A DNA stretch of 64,000 nt from Volvox africanus (GCA_030268105.1 BSDZ01000092.1:124001-188000); one strand, 5' to 3'; positions 22,334 through 37,050 are shown, counted from the first letter of the stretch. Program-made: numbers and translations. Notes: generated from the sequence alone by a model not told the origin.

Positions 22334-23853
22334 TGTCATAGACCTGATATAGTTTTAGTTGCATAGTTTCTTATCTGCCATTCATTAGTGGACCCTAACC
22401 AATAGGAGCGTGTCAAACGTGTTTGTTAGTGGATCTGAACCCTAGATGGTTGTCAACTGTTCATCATTGGATTCTATCCGATAGGAGCTTGTGAACCGTG
22501 TTTGTTAATGGATCTGATTAATGAGCTATTTAACATCCTTCTCAAGTGATTAGGCTGGTGTCATAATCTGCCATGACGACATGGCATGTGACCAGTTTAT
22601 TTACAGGGGACTCTCAACTAGACATGCCTGGGACAGCACAAAGGGGGAGGGCATGCGTGCCTCTGTGGGCGTGTGTGTGCATATGCGTGTGTGCGCATGC
22701 ATGTGCTGCAGGCATGTGCAATACCATGGTGTTCGAGCCTCGCAGTTGCTCACGAGTGGACGAGCAAGCAGCAGGCCTCTCCGTGACACCACATGTAAAT
22801 CGTGCGATGCCTGGATGACCCTTTTTGAGTGTCTCAGTCTCCCCCTGAAGCAGAACAGAGGGGTGCTTTTTAGGTGTTACACTGTGGGCGACTTGTTCTG
22901 AAAACTTGGGAAGAACTGTTTGGATTTTACTCCGCATGGAGAGCTGTATCTCCATGCAGCGCTGCACAGCCAAATTGCATTTTACTGCAGCAGGCTCTCA
23001 CTAAGGTGTATGTATGTTCATACAAGGGTTCAACAATCGTTGGCATTATGACATTATGGTGCCCCAACTTGGGCGTCCATGCCCATCATGGAGATGGCAC
23101 CGGAAGGCCTTCGGCGTGCTCCATCTTTATTAATTTCAGGACACGTGATAGTGTACGGCAAGCTACCGTGGGCCACAGTCCAGTGGTCGCATTATGTAAG
23201 GAATTTCAGGACTTTAGATTCCCTACTATGGGGAAGACCAGTACTATACAAGGTGATAACCTTGCGCTCTTGGGGCCTCCGAACCGGTATTGGTGAAACA
23301 CACACTTGTGCGGTGTTGATGTCTTTGAGCTTACGCGAGCTCAATTGTACCAATTGAAATTACAGTTCAATAGGAGCTCAAGAAATCCTTTGCGATGAAC
23401 CTACGTAATCTGTTGTTCCAATGTACGGCCCGAAGCCACGAACAGCGGACCGATTATGGTAATACGGGGTTCTTATCGCCACACGGAAGCGCCCCTACAT
23501 TGCCATTCAAATTACTTTGCTTCAGTGTTACAACCGGATAAAGGAAAGCTGTGAAACCTTCGCCTTTAGACCTGATTATGCTCCGTCGCTCTACATAACC
23601 ATAGCCCACCCTGTGTGACCCATTAACATCCTAACTAGTTATTTTAAAACCATTTTCCATAATTGCTTTCGAATTCCTTAGAGAGACTCCAAAGAACAGG
23701 CTTTGGCCTGTCAACACAACCGTTTGCCTCTAGACAAAACCTTAGTGTCGTTTATTGAGTAATACATCTCAACGATTTGCTTAGCGATAGTGCTTCATTG
23801 GACGCTTCGATTACCGGCTCCTTGACCACGACCCGGCTGTCCAGGCGTCAGCC

Positions 23854-26385
23854 ATGATCTCGCTGTTGGTGAAACTGGGCTTCAAGCCTAAGGATCGTGC
23901 TTATGAGAGGATCGACACAATCTCGGACACCAACAGCACCGCTAACGATAATGACAGCGTTATGAGCAACAGCAGCTGCCTAAATGGCAAAGCTGTAGAG
24001 CAGCCTGCAGGTGGAGTGGTCGTCACTCCTTTGCGTGAACTAATGAAGAAGTTTAGCCGCAAGTGGATTCCGACAGAAAAGGTGAATTCGTGTTGCTGTC
24101 TTTCCTGATGTTCAGTTCTAAGTAAGGCCAACTCCCATCAAGCCTGCCTTTCGTCGTCGTTTATGTTTTCTTCGATTCCGTCTTTTTTCGGTCATTCCGT
24201 GACATCCCATCCCTTCCACCTTTTCTGTCGCAGCCTCTTCAGCGGTTCGGGAAGCTCGAGGGCGAAGAATCCTTGACGTTGCAGGAGCGGTTGTCCGCGC
24301 GGCGCCTGCAAATAGCTGAGAAGGGGACTCTGCTTAAGGTCCTGCTATCCTGGGTGAGTTTGAGCTGATCAGGAGTTTGCTCCAGCAGTGGTGATGGGTG
24401 TTGAGATGCCTTGGGGGTCGCTTGTCTGACAGTCGCTCGATGTGATTGGGCCATGCGCCGACCCGCACCGCTTGCTGACTATCGACCAACGTGTCGACCC
24501 CCCGTCTTTTGCGTGCGCACAACAGAAGGGCGCGCCCGAGAATCTTCACCAGGCCGGAGCCCAACTGGAAGCCCAGCCAGTTCCAGCAGCGCAGCAGGTG
24601 GTGGGTCAGACCTGACGCCTGAGGGGGTTCCGGGGAGGAGGTCGCCTTTCTCATACCAGTGCGCGGCTTGTGCTGCACTGTGTTGGTTGCAAAGTGCCTG
24701 CAGGAAAGCGCTTCTCAGGGGAGGCGAATGGGGAACATGGTTTCCGAGGGGAGGGGAGACGGACGGAGGGAGTTGCCCGAGGGGTGGGCTCATCATACAT
24801 GTCGTTATTTTGTCGTCGTTCAGATGTCGCCGAAACTAATTTGTGTACATGCGCTTGTGTTTGGACGTCCAATACCCCCTCGGAAACACATCAAGATGCT
24901 TTCCGTGATGCAGATGTTCCATGTCTACGCACGTAAACGGTGCACTAACTGATGAAAAGCTTTTTTGTGTGTCTCGTTCTCTGCCAGCAGGAGCCGCAGC
25001 TGGAGAGTGAGGAGAACAACGTGCAGCAATGCGCGGGTGGCGTGATGGCCCCGTCGGGGTTGGCGGGAGCAGCGGCGGCCATTGAGCTAGCATATCAGCG
25101 GTAGGTGCAGTGTATAACTAGGTGTACGGCGGAGTGACGTGGTAGTGCGTGGCGGTCTGAGTACGTGGCGGCAAATGCATGAAGGCGTACGTGTTTCGGA
25201 TGTGCGACTTCCTGTTTACCCGAAACCCACAATGCTGGGATCTCTTGCTTACACCTGCAACCCCACCCATGCCTTTTCCATACAGGTTGGACGAGACCAC
25301 CGAAGCTGAGGGCTTCGAGGGCTTCCAAGTCCAGGTGCGTGGGCAAGAAGTCATCGAAGCAACATAGTCTTATGTATACAAAACCCGACAACTGCTGGAT
25401 GTTCGCTCTTTTATCTGCAGGTGTCAGATTTGATTTCGCAACTCGAGAAGCTGAGGTCGGGGGCCGCCATGATGGAGGCCAGGAAGGGGGGCCTTTCCGG
25501 GGCCTCTACAGACCTGCAGGGCAGCAGCATCACTGCCAAATTTGCCATCATCCCTGCCGCCAGCTGTCCTGCTATGGGCGCCACGAGTCCGCCTTCTGCA
25601 GTCGAAGTCGCAGATGCTGGTGCCGCTTCCATTTTCATCAACAAGGCTGCGCAGCAACCCCAGGAGTTGTACCAACCCCTGGAGCTCACGCAGCCACCAA
25701 AACCGCACCCGAAAACCCCAGAGCGGCGTCTGCCCCCTGAGGCACGGAACTGGGGTCTGCAGGACTGCCGGTCCTGGGCGGGGGAGCAGCATTGGTCGTC
25801 CTGGGCGGAGGTTCAGGCGTTTACCAAGACGCTTGAGCCGACCCTAGCAGAAGCCATTCGTGAAGCAAGTAAGTCTGGTGGTGTGCACGTCGCGCTCCAT
25901 CTCATGCTAGCTAGGTGCATGGTTGTCATTGAGGGGTTGTCATTGTGTGAGGGGTTGTGAAAAGACACCCCTGAGTCTAGGTCTGCTGACTGGTTTGGCT
26001 CCCAAGTATCCTGTTCTATCTGCTGACTCAGCAGGCAGTGGGCCTTGCCACCTGCTGTCTGCCTGCACATCTAAGCGCAGCCCACCTTACATTAATTGAT
26101 TTCTGGCACAGAGACGTTCGCTCTCCCCCACACACTTTGCCCTCTTTAGGCCTCGAGCACAATCCACTTGTTGCCTTCGGGAAGGAGCAGGCGGCAGCTC
26201 CAGCAATTTCCTATGTGCAGCTCAAGCTGATGGAGCTTTGTGGCTCCAATCGTTGGGGGACGGCGTCCATCAAGGCCGCCTCGCTTGAGGGGCCCCGCAA
26301 GAGGCGCCCTTTCTTGGCGGCCTTCCTAAGGGCTGCCAAGGGAATCACAGAGCCGTGTGTTCAGCGTGGGGGCATTCGGCTCTGA
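23854..26385 (+). CDS. Array gene, copy 5 (complete, 421 aa)
   Basis: Exons: 23854–24081, 24234–24353, 24526–24597, 24988–25100, 25286–25334, 25421–25868, 26150–26385. No coding change was found. Intron 3 lacks the insertion and intron 6 has T at 26093, the same combination as copy 3. Its upstream spacer (21545–23853) is the shortest, yet the 1.5 kb directly before the ATG is unchanged, so the missing minisatellite repeats do not touch the presumed promoter. Confidence 0.72.
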
Positions 26386-26826
26386 TCGAGCTGGGGCGGT
26401 TTTGCAGGAAGTGCACGCACTGATATGTACCTACTACCCTCCTTGCTAGCTAGCCGGATTGCTAGATGGTCATCTCGAGCCATCGATTTTGTTTGCCAAG
26501 TCGTGATGCTTAGCGTTGTTAAACACTGCACCCTTAATCGACGGTGACGTGGTTATTAAGAAAAGAGGGACTCAAGACACCTAGAGCGGAACTAAAGGCT
26601 CTGAGGCCTGATGGTGACCGTGACCATGGCCGTAGTAGCACCAAGGGGCGGTGACTGGCTGAATAGCGCGGCACTTTACATTACGAATGTTAGGGCTCTC
26701 GTGAGAGATGTCCGGTGTGGTGGCTTGCAGGTGGCTGCTGCGGCTTAGGCGTGATGTTAGGCTGGGGTTTGCAGGTTTGGTTAGCTTTCTCATGTACATG
26801 TTTGTTTTCGGGCACCCCCAGTTTTG

Positions 26827-27522
26827 TATGTGGTATTCTGTGTTCTTTTTATCGTACCTAAGGCTTCATGCAGTGGAGGGGGAGGGGCTGTGGAGGTTTA
26901 AACAGCTGGTGGGCAGTCGGACTTCATCAAGTGGTATTCATAGTCAGTGAGACTCCCAACTGCACACATGGTATTTGTGCCTAGCATTTAGTCACTTAGC
27001 TATGTGATATTCTGTGTTCTTTTTATCGTACCTAAGGCTTCATGCAGTGGAGGGGGAGGGGCTGTGGAGGTTTAAACAGCTGGTGGGCAGTCGGACTTCA
27101 TCAAGTGGTATTCATAGTCAGTGAGACTCCCAACTGCACACATGGTATTTGTGCCTAGCATTTAGTCACTTAGCTATGTGATATTCTGTGTTCTTTTTAT
27201 CGTACCTAAGGCTTCATGCAGTGGAGGGGGAGGGGCTGTGGAGGTTTAAACAGCTGGTGGGCAGTCGGACTTCATCAAGTGGTATTCATAGTCAGTGAGA
27301 CTCCCAACTGCACACATGGTATTTGTGCCTAGCATTTAGTCACTTAGCTATGTGATATTCTGTGTTCTTTTTATCGTACCTAAGGCTTCATGCAGTGGAG
27401 GGGGAGGGGCTGTGGAGGTTTAAACAGCTGGTGGGCAGTCGGACTTCATCAAGTGGTATTCATAGTCAGTGAGACTCCCAACTGCACACATGGTATTTGT
27501 GCCTAGCATTTAGTCACTTAGC
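26827..27522. repeat. 174-bp minisatellite, 4 copies (unit 6)
   Basis: Four 174-bp repeats in the spacer 26386–29042. Confidence 0.97.
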
Positions 27523-29042
27523 TGTCATAGACCTGATATAGTTTTAGTTGCATAGTTTCTTATCTGCCATTCATTAGTGGACCCTAACCAATAGGAGCGT
27601 GTCAAACGTGTTTGTTAGTGGATCTGAACCCTAGATGGTTGTCAACTGTTCATCATTGGATTCTATCCGATAGGAGCTTGTGAACCGTGTTTGTTAATGG
27701 ATCTGATTAATGAGCTATTTAACATCCTTCTCAAGTGATTAGGCTGGTGTCATAATCTGCCATGACGACATGGCATGTGACCAGTTTATTTACAGGGGAC
27801 TCTCAACTAGACATGCCTGGGACAGCACAAAGGGGGAGGGCATGCGTGCCTCTGTGGGCGTGTGTGTGCATATGCGTGTGTGCGCATGCATGTGCTGCAG
27901 GCATGTGCAATACCATGGTGTTCGAGCCTCGCAGTTGCTCACGAGTGGACGAGCAAGCAGCAGGCCTCTCCGTGACACCACATGTAAATCGTGCGATGCC
28001 TGGATGACCCTTTTTGAGTGTCTCAGTCTCCCCCTGAAGCAGAACAGAGGGGTGCTTTTTAGGTGTTACACTGTGGGCGACTTGTTCTGAAAACTTGGGA
28101 AGAACTGTTTGGATTTTACTCCGCATGGAGAGCTGTATCTCCATGCAGCGCTGCACAGCCAAATTGCATTTTACTGCAGCAGGCTCTCACTAAGGTGTAT
28201 GTATGTTCATACAAGGGTTCAACAATCGTTGGCATTATGACATTATGGTGCCCCAACTTGGGCGTCCATGCCCATCATGGAGATGGCACCGGAAGGCCTT
28301 CGGCGTGCTCCATCTTTATTAATTTCAGGACACGTGATAGTGTACGGCAAGCTACCGTGGGCCACAGTCCAGTGGTCGCATTATGTAAGGAATTTCAGGA
28401 CTTTAGATTCCCTACTATGGGGAAGACCAGTACTATACAAGGTGATAACCTTGCGCTCTTGGGGCCTCCGAACCGGTATTGGTGAAACACACACTTGTGC
28501 GGTGTTGATGTCTTTGAGCTTACGCGAGCTCAATTGTACCAATTGAAATTACAGTTCAATAGGAGCTCAAGAAATCCTTTGCGATGAACCTACGTAATCT
28601 GTTGTTCCAATGTACGGCCCGAAGCCACGAACAGCGGACCGATTATGGTAATACGGGGTTCTTATCGCCACACGGAAGCGCCCCTACATTGCCATTCAAA
28701 TTACTTTGCTTCAGTGTTACAACCGGATAAAGGAAAGCTGTGAAACCTTCGCCTTTAGACCTGATTATGCTCCGTCGCTCTACATAACCATAGCCCACCC
28801 TGTGTGACCCATTAACATCCTAACTAGTTATTTTAAAACCATTTTCCATAATTGCTTTCGAATTCCTTAGAGAGACTCCAAAGAACAGGCTTTGGCCTGT
28901 CAACACAACCGTTTGCCTCTAGACAAAACCTTAGTGTCGTTTATTGAGTAATACATCTCAACGATTTGCTTAGCGATAGTGCTTCATTGGACGCTTCGAT
29001 TACCGGCTCCTTGACCACGACCCGGCTGTCCAGGCGTCAGCC

Positions 29043-31584
29043 ATGATCTCGCTGTTGGTGAAACTGGGCTTCAAGCCTAAGGATCGTGCTTATGAGAGGA
29101 TCGACACAATCTCGGACACCAACAGCACCGCTAACGATAATGACAGCGTTATGAGCAACAGCAGCTGCCTAAATGGCAAAGCTGTAGAGCAGCCTGCAGG
29201 TGGAGTGGTCGTCACTCCTTTGCGTGAACTAATGAAGAAGTTTAGCCGCAAGTGGATTCCGACAGAAAAGGTGAATTCGTGTTGCTGTCTTTCCTGATGT
29301 TCAGTTCTAAGTAAGGCCAACTCCCATCAAGCCTGCCTTTCGTCGTCGTTTATGTTTTCTTCGATTCCGTCTTTTTTCGGTCATTCCGTGACATCCCATC
29401 CCTTCCACCTTTTCTGTCGCAGCCTCTTCAGCGGTTCGGGAAGCTCGAGGGCGAAGAATCCTTGACGTTGCAGGAGCGGTTGTCCGCGCGGCGCCTGCAA
29501 ATAGCTGAGAAGGGGACTCTGCTTAAGGTCCTGCTATCCTGGGTGAGTTTGAGCTGATCAGGAGTTTGCTCCAGCAGTGGTGATGGGTGTTGAGATGCCT
29601 TGGGGGTCGCTTGTCTGACAGTCGCTCGATGTGATTGGGCCATGCGCCGACCCGCACCGCTTGCTGACTATCGACCAACGTGTCGACCCCCCGTCTTTTG
29701 CGTGCGCACAACAGAAGGGCGCGCCCGAGAATCTTCACCAGGCCGGAGCCCAACTGGAAGCCCAGCCAGTTCCAGCAGCGCAGCAGGTGGTGGGTCAGAC
29801 CTGACGCCTGAGGGGGTTCCGGGGAGGAGGTCGCCTTTCTCATACCAGTGCGCGGCTTGTGCTGCACTGTGTTGGTTGCAAAGTGCCTGCAGGAAAGCGC
29901 TTCTCAGGGGAGGCGAATGGGGAACATGGTTTCCGAGGGGAGGGGAGACGGACGGAGGGAGTTGCCCGAGGGTGACACGGGGGTGGGCTCATCATACATG
30001 TCGTTATTTTGTCGTCGTTCAGATGTCGCCGAAACTAATTTGTGTACATGCGCTTGTGTTTGGACGTCCAATACCCCCTCGGAAACACATCAAGATGCTT
30101 TCCGTGATGCAGATGTTCCATGTCTACGCACGTAAACGGTGCACTAACTGATGAAAAGCTTTTTTGTGTGTCTCGTTCTCTGCCAGCAGGAGCCGCAGCT
30201 GGAGAGTGAGGAGAACAACGTGCAGCAATGCGCGGGTGGCGTGATGGCCCCGTCGGGGTTGGCGGGAGCAGCGGCGGCCATTGAGCTAGCATATCAGCGG
30301 TAGGTGCAGTGTATAACTAGGTGTACGGCGGAGTGACGTGGTAGTGCGTGGCGGTCTGAGTACGTGGCGGCAAATGCATGAAGGCGTACGTGTTTCGGAT
30401 GTGCGACTTCCTGTTTACCCGAAACCCACAATGCTGGGATCTCTTGCTTACACCTGCAACCCCACCCATGCCTTTTCCATACAGGTTGGACGAGACCACC
30501 GAAGCTGAGGGCTTCGAGGGCTTCCAAGTCCAGGTGCGTGGGCAAGAAGTCATCGAAGCAACATAGTCTTATGTATACAAAACCCGACAACTGCTGGATG
30601 TTCGCTCTTTTATCTGCAGGTGTCAGATTTGATTTCGCAACTCGAGAAGCTGAGGTCGGGGGCCGCCATGATGGAGGCCAGGAAGGGGGGCCTTTCCGGG
30701 GCCTCTACAGACCTGCAGGGCAGCAGCATCACTGCCAAATTTGCCATCATCCCTGCCGCCAGCTGTCCTGCTATGGGCGCCACGAGTCCGCCTTCTGCAG
30801 TCGAAGTCGCAGATGCTGGTGCCGCTTCCATTTTCATCAACAAGGCTGCGCAGCAACCCCAGGAGTTGTACCAACCCCTGGAGCTCACGCAGCCACCAAA
30901 ACCGCACCCGAAAACCCCAGAGCGGCGTCTGCCCCCTGAGGCACGGAACTGGGGTCTGCAGGACTGCCGGTCCTGGGCGGGGGAGCAGCATTGGTCGTCC
31001 TGGGCGGAGGTTCAGGCGTTTACCAAGACGCTTGAGCCGACCCTAGCAGAAGCCATTCGTGAAGCAAGTAAGTCTGGTGGTGTGCACGTCGCGCTCCATC
31101 TCATGCTAGCTAGGTGCATGGTTGTCATTGAGGGGTTGTCATTGTGTGAGGGGTTGTGAAAAGACACCCCTGAGTCTAGGTCTGCTGACTGGTTTGGCTC
31201 CCAAGTATCCTGTTCTATCTGCTGACTCAGCAGGCAGTGGGCCTTGCCACCTGCTGTCTGCCTGCACATCTAAGCGCAGCCCACCTTACATGAATTGATT
31301 TCTGGCACAGAGACGTTCGCTCTCCCCCACACACTTTGCCCTCTTTAGGCCTCGAGCACAATCCACTTGTTGCCTTCGGGAAGGAGCAGGCGGCAGCTCC
31401 AGCAATTTCCTATGTGCAGCTCAAGCTGATGGAGCTTTGTGGCTCCAATCGTTGGGGGACGGCGTCCATCAAGGCCGCCTCGCTTGAGGGGCCCCGCAAG
31501 AGGCGCCCTTTCTTGGCGGCCTTCCTAAGGGCTGCCAAGGGAATCACAGAGCCGTGTGTTCAGCGTGGGGGCATTCGGCTCTGA
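29043..31584 (+). CDS. Array gene, copy 6 (complete, 421 aa; first with 10-bp intron insertion)
   Basis: Exons: 29043–29270, 29423–29542, 29715–29786, 30187–30299, 30485–30533, 30620–31067, 31349–31584. This is the first copy with the extra 10 bp (tgacacgggg, 29973–29982) in intron 3, which lengthens that intron from 390 to 400 bp. Ten is not a multiple of three, so the insertion would shift frame if this stretch were coding; that it is tolerated in half of the copies supports calling it an intron. Intron 6 has G at 31292. Confidence 0.72.
29973..29982 (+). other. 10-bp intron 3 insertion allele
   Basis: The insertion tgacacgggg splits an otherwise shared GAGGG|GTGGG context. It is present in units 6, 7, 9, 10, 11 and 12 (29973, 34998, 45386, 50585, 55784, 60983) and absent in units 1–5 and 8. 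It is not an obvious duplication of adjacent bases. Which state is ancestral cannot be told from the window. Confidence 0.9.
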
Positions 31585-32025
31585 TCGAGCTGGGGCGGTT
31601 TTGCAGGAAGTGCACGCACTGATATGTACCTACTACCCTCCTTGCTAGCTAGCCGGATTGCTAGATGGTCATCTCGAGCCATCGATTTTGTTTGCCAAGT
31701 CGTGATGCTTAGCGTTGTTAAACACTGCACCCTTAATCGACGGTGACGTGGTTATTAAGAAAAGAGGGACTCAAGACACCTAGAGCGGAACTAAAGGCTC
31801 TGAGGCCTGATGGTGACCGTGACCATGGCCGTAGTAGCACCAAGGGGCGGTGACTGGCTGAATAGCGCGGCACTTTACATTACGAATGTTAGGGCTCTCG
31901 TGAGAGATGTCCGGTGTGGTGGCTTGCAGGTGGCTGCTGCGGCTTAGGCGTGATGTTAGGCTGGGGTTTGCAGGTTTGGTTAGCTTTCTCATGTACATGT
32001 TTGTTTTCGGGCACCCCCAGTTTTG

Positions 32026-32547
32026 TATGTGGTATTCTGTGTTCTTTTTATCGTACCTAAGGCTTCATGCAGTGGAGGGGGAGGGGCTGTGGAGGTTTAA
32101 ACAGCTGGTGGGCAGTCGGACTTCATCAAGTGGTATTCATAGTCAGTGAGACTCCCAACTGCACACATGGTATTTGTGCCTAGCATTTAGTCACTTAGCT
32201 ATGTGATATTCTGTGTTCTTTTTATCGTACCTAAGGCTTCATGCAGTGGAGGGGGAGGGGCTGTGGAGGTTTAAACAGCTGGTGGGCAGTCGGACTTCAT
32301 CAAGTGGTATTCATAGTCAGTGAGACTCCCAACTGCACACATGGTATTTGTGCCTAGCATTTAGTCACTTAGCTATGTGATATTCTGTGTTCTTTTTATC
32401 GTACCTAAGGCTTCATGCAGTGGAGGGGGAGGGGCTGTGGAGGTTTAAACAGCTGGTGGGCAGTCGGACTTCATCAAGTGGTATTCATAGTCAGTGAGAC
32501 TCCCAACTGCACACATGGTATTTGTGCCTAGCATTTAGTCACTTAGC
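32026..32547. repeat. 174-bp minisatellite, 3 copies (unit 7)
   Basis: Three 174-bp repeats in the spacer 31585–34067. Together with the 10-bp intron insertion this gives the 5,025-bp period. Confidence 0.97.
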
Positions 32548-34067
32548 TGTCATAGACCTGATATAGTTTTAGTTGCATAGTTTCTTATCTGCCATTCATT
32601 AGTGGACCCTAACCAATAGGAGCGTGTCAAACGTGTTTGTTAGTGGATCTGAACCCTAGATGGTTGTCAACTGTTCATCATTGGATTCTATCCGATAGGA
32701 GCTTGTGAACCGTGTTTGTTAATGGATCTGATTAATGAGCTATTTAACATCCTTCTCAAGTGATTAGGCTGGTGTCATAATCTGCCATGACGACATGGCA
32801 TGTGACCAGTTTATTTACAGGGGACTCTCAACTAGACATGCCTGGGACAGCACAAAGGGGGAGGGCATGCGTGCCTCTGTGGGCGTGTGTGTGCATATGC
32901 GTGTGTGCGCATGCATGTGCTGCAGGCATGTGCAATACCATGGTGTTCGAGCCTCGCAGTTGCTCACGAGTGGACGAGCAAGCAGCAGGCCTCTCCGTGA
33001 CACCACATGTAAATCGTGCGATGCCTGGATGACCCTTTTTGAGTGTCTCAGTCTCCCCCTGAAGCAGAACAGAGGGGTGCTTTTTAGGTGTTACACTGTG
33101 GGCGACTTGTTCTGAAAACTTGGGAAGAACTGTTTGGATTTTACTCCGCATGGAGAGCTGTATCTCCATGCAGCGCTGCACAGCCAAATTGCATTTTACT
33201 GCAGCAGGCTCTCACTAAGGTGTATGTATGTTCATACAAGGGTTCAACAATCGTTGGCATTATGACATTATGGTGCCCCAACTTGGGCGTCCATGCCCAT
33301 CATGGAGATGGCACCGGAAGGCCTTCGGCGTGCTCCATCTTTATTAATTTCAGGACACGTGATAGTGTACGGCAAGCTACCGTGGGCCACAGTCCAGTGG
33401 TCGCATTATGTAAGGAATTTCAGGACTTTAGATTCCCTACTATGGGGAAGACCAGTACTATACAAGGTGATAACCTTGCGCTCTTGGGGCCTCCGAACCG
33501 GTATTGGTGAAACACACACTTGTGCGGTGTTGATGTCTTTGAGCTTACGCGAGCTCAATTGTACCAATTGAAATTACAGTTCAATAGGAGCTCAAGAAAT
33601 CCTTTGCGATGAACCTACGTAATCTGTTGTTCCAATGTACGGCCCGAAGCCACGAACAGCGGACCGATTATGGTAATACGGGGTTCTTATCGCCACACGG
33701 AAGCGCCCCTACATTGCCATTCAAATTACTTTGCTTCAGTGTTACAACCGGATAAAGGAAAGCTGTGAAACCTTCGCCTTTAGACCTGATTATGCTCCGT
33801 CGCTCTACATAACCATAGCCCACCCTGTGTGACCCATTAACATCCTAACTAGTTATTTTAAAACCATTTTCCATAATTGCTTTCGAATTCCTTAGAGAGA
33901 CTCCAAAGAACAGGCTTTGGCCTGTCAACACAACCGTTTGCCTCTAGACAAAACCTTAGTGTCGTTTATTGAGTAATACATCTCAACGATTTGCTTAGCG
34001 ATAGTGCTTCATTGGACGCTTCGATTACCGGCTCCTTGACCACGACCCGGCTGTCCAGGCGTCAGCC

Positions 34068-36609
34068 ATGATCTCGCTGTTGGTGAAACTGGGCTTCAAG
34101 CCTAAGGATCGTGCTTATGAGAGGATCGACACAATCTCGGACACCAACAGCACCGCTAACGATAATGACAGCGTTATGAGCAACAGCAGCTGCCTAAATG
34201 GCAAAGCTGTAGAGCAGCCTGCAGGTGGAGTGGTCGTCACTCCTTTGCGTGAACTAATGAAGAAGTTTAGCCGCAAGTGGATTCCGACAGAAAAGGTGAA
34301 TTCGTGTTGCTGTCTTTCCTGATGTTCAGTTCTAAGTAAGGCCAACTCCCATCAAGCCTGCCTTTCGTCGTCGTTTATGTTTTCTTCGATTCCGTCTTTT
34401 TTCGGTCATTCCGTGACATCCCATCCCTTCCACCTTTTCTGTCGCAGCCTCTTCAGCGGTTCGGGAAGCTCGAGGGCGAAGAATCCTTGACGTTGCAGGA
34501 GCGGTTGTCCGCGCGGCGCCTGCAAATAGCTGAGAAGGGGACTCTGCTTAAGGTCCTGCTATCCTGGGTGAGTTTGAGCTGATCAGGAGTTTGCTCCAGC
34601 AGTGGTGATGGGTGTTGAGATGCCTTGGGGGTCGCTTGTCTGACAGTCGCTCGATGTGATTGGGCCATGCGCCGACCCGCACCGCTTGCTGACTATCGAC
34701 CAACGTGTCGACCCCCCGTCTTTTGCGTGCGCACAACAGAAGGGCGCGCCCGAGAATCTTCACCAGGCCGGAGCCCAACTGGAAGCCCAGCCAGTTCCAG
34801 CAGCGCAGCAGGTGGTGGGTCAGACCTGACGCCTGAGGGGGTTCCGGGGAGGAGGTCGCCTTTCTCATACCAGTGCGCGGCTTGTGCTGCACTGTGTTGG
34901 TTGCAAAGTGCCTGCAGGAAAGCGCTTCTCAGGGGAGGCGAATGGGGAACATGGTTTCCGAGGGGAGGGGAGACGGACGGAGGGAGTTGCCCGAGGGTGA
35001 CACGGGGGTGGGCTCATCATACATGTCGTTATTTTGTCGTCGTTCAGATGTCGCCGAAACTAATTTGTGTACATGCGCTTGTGTTTGGACGTCCAATACC
35101 CCCTCGGAAACACATCAAGATGCTTTCCGTGATGCAGATGTTCCATGTCTACGCACGTAAACGGTGCACTAACTGATGAAAAGCTTTTTTGTGTGTCTCG
35201 TTCTCTGCCAGCAGGAGCCGCAGCTGGAGAGTGAGGAGAACAACGTGCAGCAATGCGCGGGTGGCGTGATGGCCCCGTCGGGGTTGGCGGGAGCAGCGGC
35301 GGCCATTGAGCTAGCATATCAGCGGTAGGTGCAGTGTATAACTAGGTGTACGGCGGAGTGACGTGGTAGTGCGTGGCGGTCTGAGTACGTGGCGGCAAAT
35401 GCATGAAGGCGTACGTGTTTCGGATGTGCGACTTCCTGTTTACCCGAAACCCACAATGCTGGGATCTCTTGCTTACACCTGCAACCCCACCCATGCCTTT
35501 TCCATACAGGTTGGACGAGACCACCGAAGCTGAGGGCTTCGAGGGCTTCCAAGTCCAGGTGCGTGGGCAAGAAGTCATCGAAGCAACATAGTCTTATGTA
35601 TACAAAACCCGACAACTGCTGGATGTTCGCTCTTTTATCTGCAGGTGTCAGATTTGATTTCGCAACTCGAGAAGCTGAGGTCGGGGGCCGCCATGATGGA
35701 GGCCAGGAAGGGGGGCCTTTCCGGGGCCTCTACAGACCTGCAGGGCAGCAGCATCACTGCCAAATTTGCCATCATCCCTGCCGCCAGCTGTCCTGCTATG
35801 GGCGCCACGAGTCCGCCTTCTGCAGTCGAAGTCGCAGATGCTGGTGCCGCTTCCATTTTCATCAACAAGGCTGCGCAGCAACCCCAGGAGTTGTACCAAC
35901 CCCTGGAGCTCACGCAGCCACCAAAACCGCACCCGAAAACCCCAGAGCGGCGTCTGCCCCCTGAGGCACGGAACTGGGGTCTGCAGGACTGCCGGTCCTG
36001 GGCGGGGGAGCAGCATTGGTCGTCCTGGGCGGAGGTTCAGGCGTTTACCAAGACGCTTGAGCCGACCCTAGCAGAAGCCATTCGTGAAGCAAGTAAGTCT
36101 GGTGGTGTGCACGTCGCGCTCCATCTCATGCTAGCTAGGTGCATGGTTGTCATTGAGGGGTTGTCATTGTGTGAGGGGTTGTGAAAAGACACCCCTGAGT
36201 CTAGGTCTGCTGACTGGTTTGGCTCCCAAGTATCCTGTTCTATCTGCTGACTCAGCAGGCAGTGGGCCTTGCCACCTGCTGTCTGCCTGCACATCTAAGC
36301 GCAGCCCACCTTACATGAATTGATTTCTGGCACAGAGACGTTCGCTCTCCCCCACACACTTTGCCCTCTTTAGGCCTCGAGCACAATCCACTTGTTGCCT
36401 TCGGGAAGGAGCAGGCGGCAGCTCCAGCAATTTCCTATGTGCAGCTCAAGCTGATGGAGCTTTGTGGCTCCAATCGTTGGGGGACGGCGTCCATCAAGGC
36501 CGCCTCGCTTGAGGGGCCCCGCAAGAGGCGCCCTTTCTTGGCGGCCTTCCTAAGGGCTGCCAAGGGAATCACAGAGCCGTGTGTTCAGCGTGGGGGCATT
36601 CGGCTCTGA
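34068..36609 (+). CDS. Array gene, copy 7 (complete, 421 aa)
   Basis: Exons: 34068–34295, 34448–34567, 34740–34811, 35212–35324, 35510–35558, 35645–36092, 36374–36609. No coding change was found. Intron 3 carries the 10-bp insertion (34998–35007) while intron 6 has G at 36317, the insertion-plus-G combination shared only with copy 6. The spacer upstream has three 174-bp repeats. Confidence 0.72.
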
Positions 36610-37050
36610 TCGAGCTGGGGCGGTTTTGCAGGAAGTGCACGCACTGATATGTACCTACTACCCTCCTTGCTAGCTAGCCGGATTGCTAGATGGTCATCTC
36701 GAGCCATCGATTTTGTTTGCCAAGTCGTGATGCTTAGCGTTGTTAAACACTGCACCCTTAATCGACGGTGACGTGGTTATTAAGAAAAGAGGGACTCAAG
36801 ACACCTAGAGCGGAACTAAAGGCTCTGAGGCCTGATGGTGACCGTGACCATGGCCGTAGTAGCACCAAGGGGCGGTGACTGGCTGAATAGCGCGGCACTT
36901 TACATTACGAATGTTAGGGCTCTCGTGAGAGATGTCCGGTGTGGTGGCTTGCAGGTGGCTGCTGCGGCTTAGGCGTGATGTTAGGCTGGGGTTTGCAGGT
37001 TTGGTTAGCTTTCTCATGTACATGTTTGTTTTCGGGCACCCCCAGTTTTG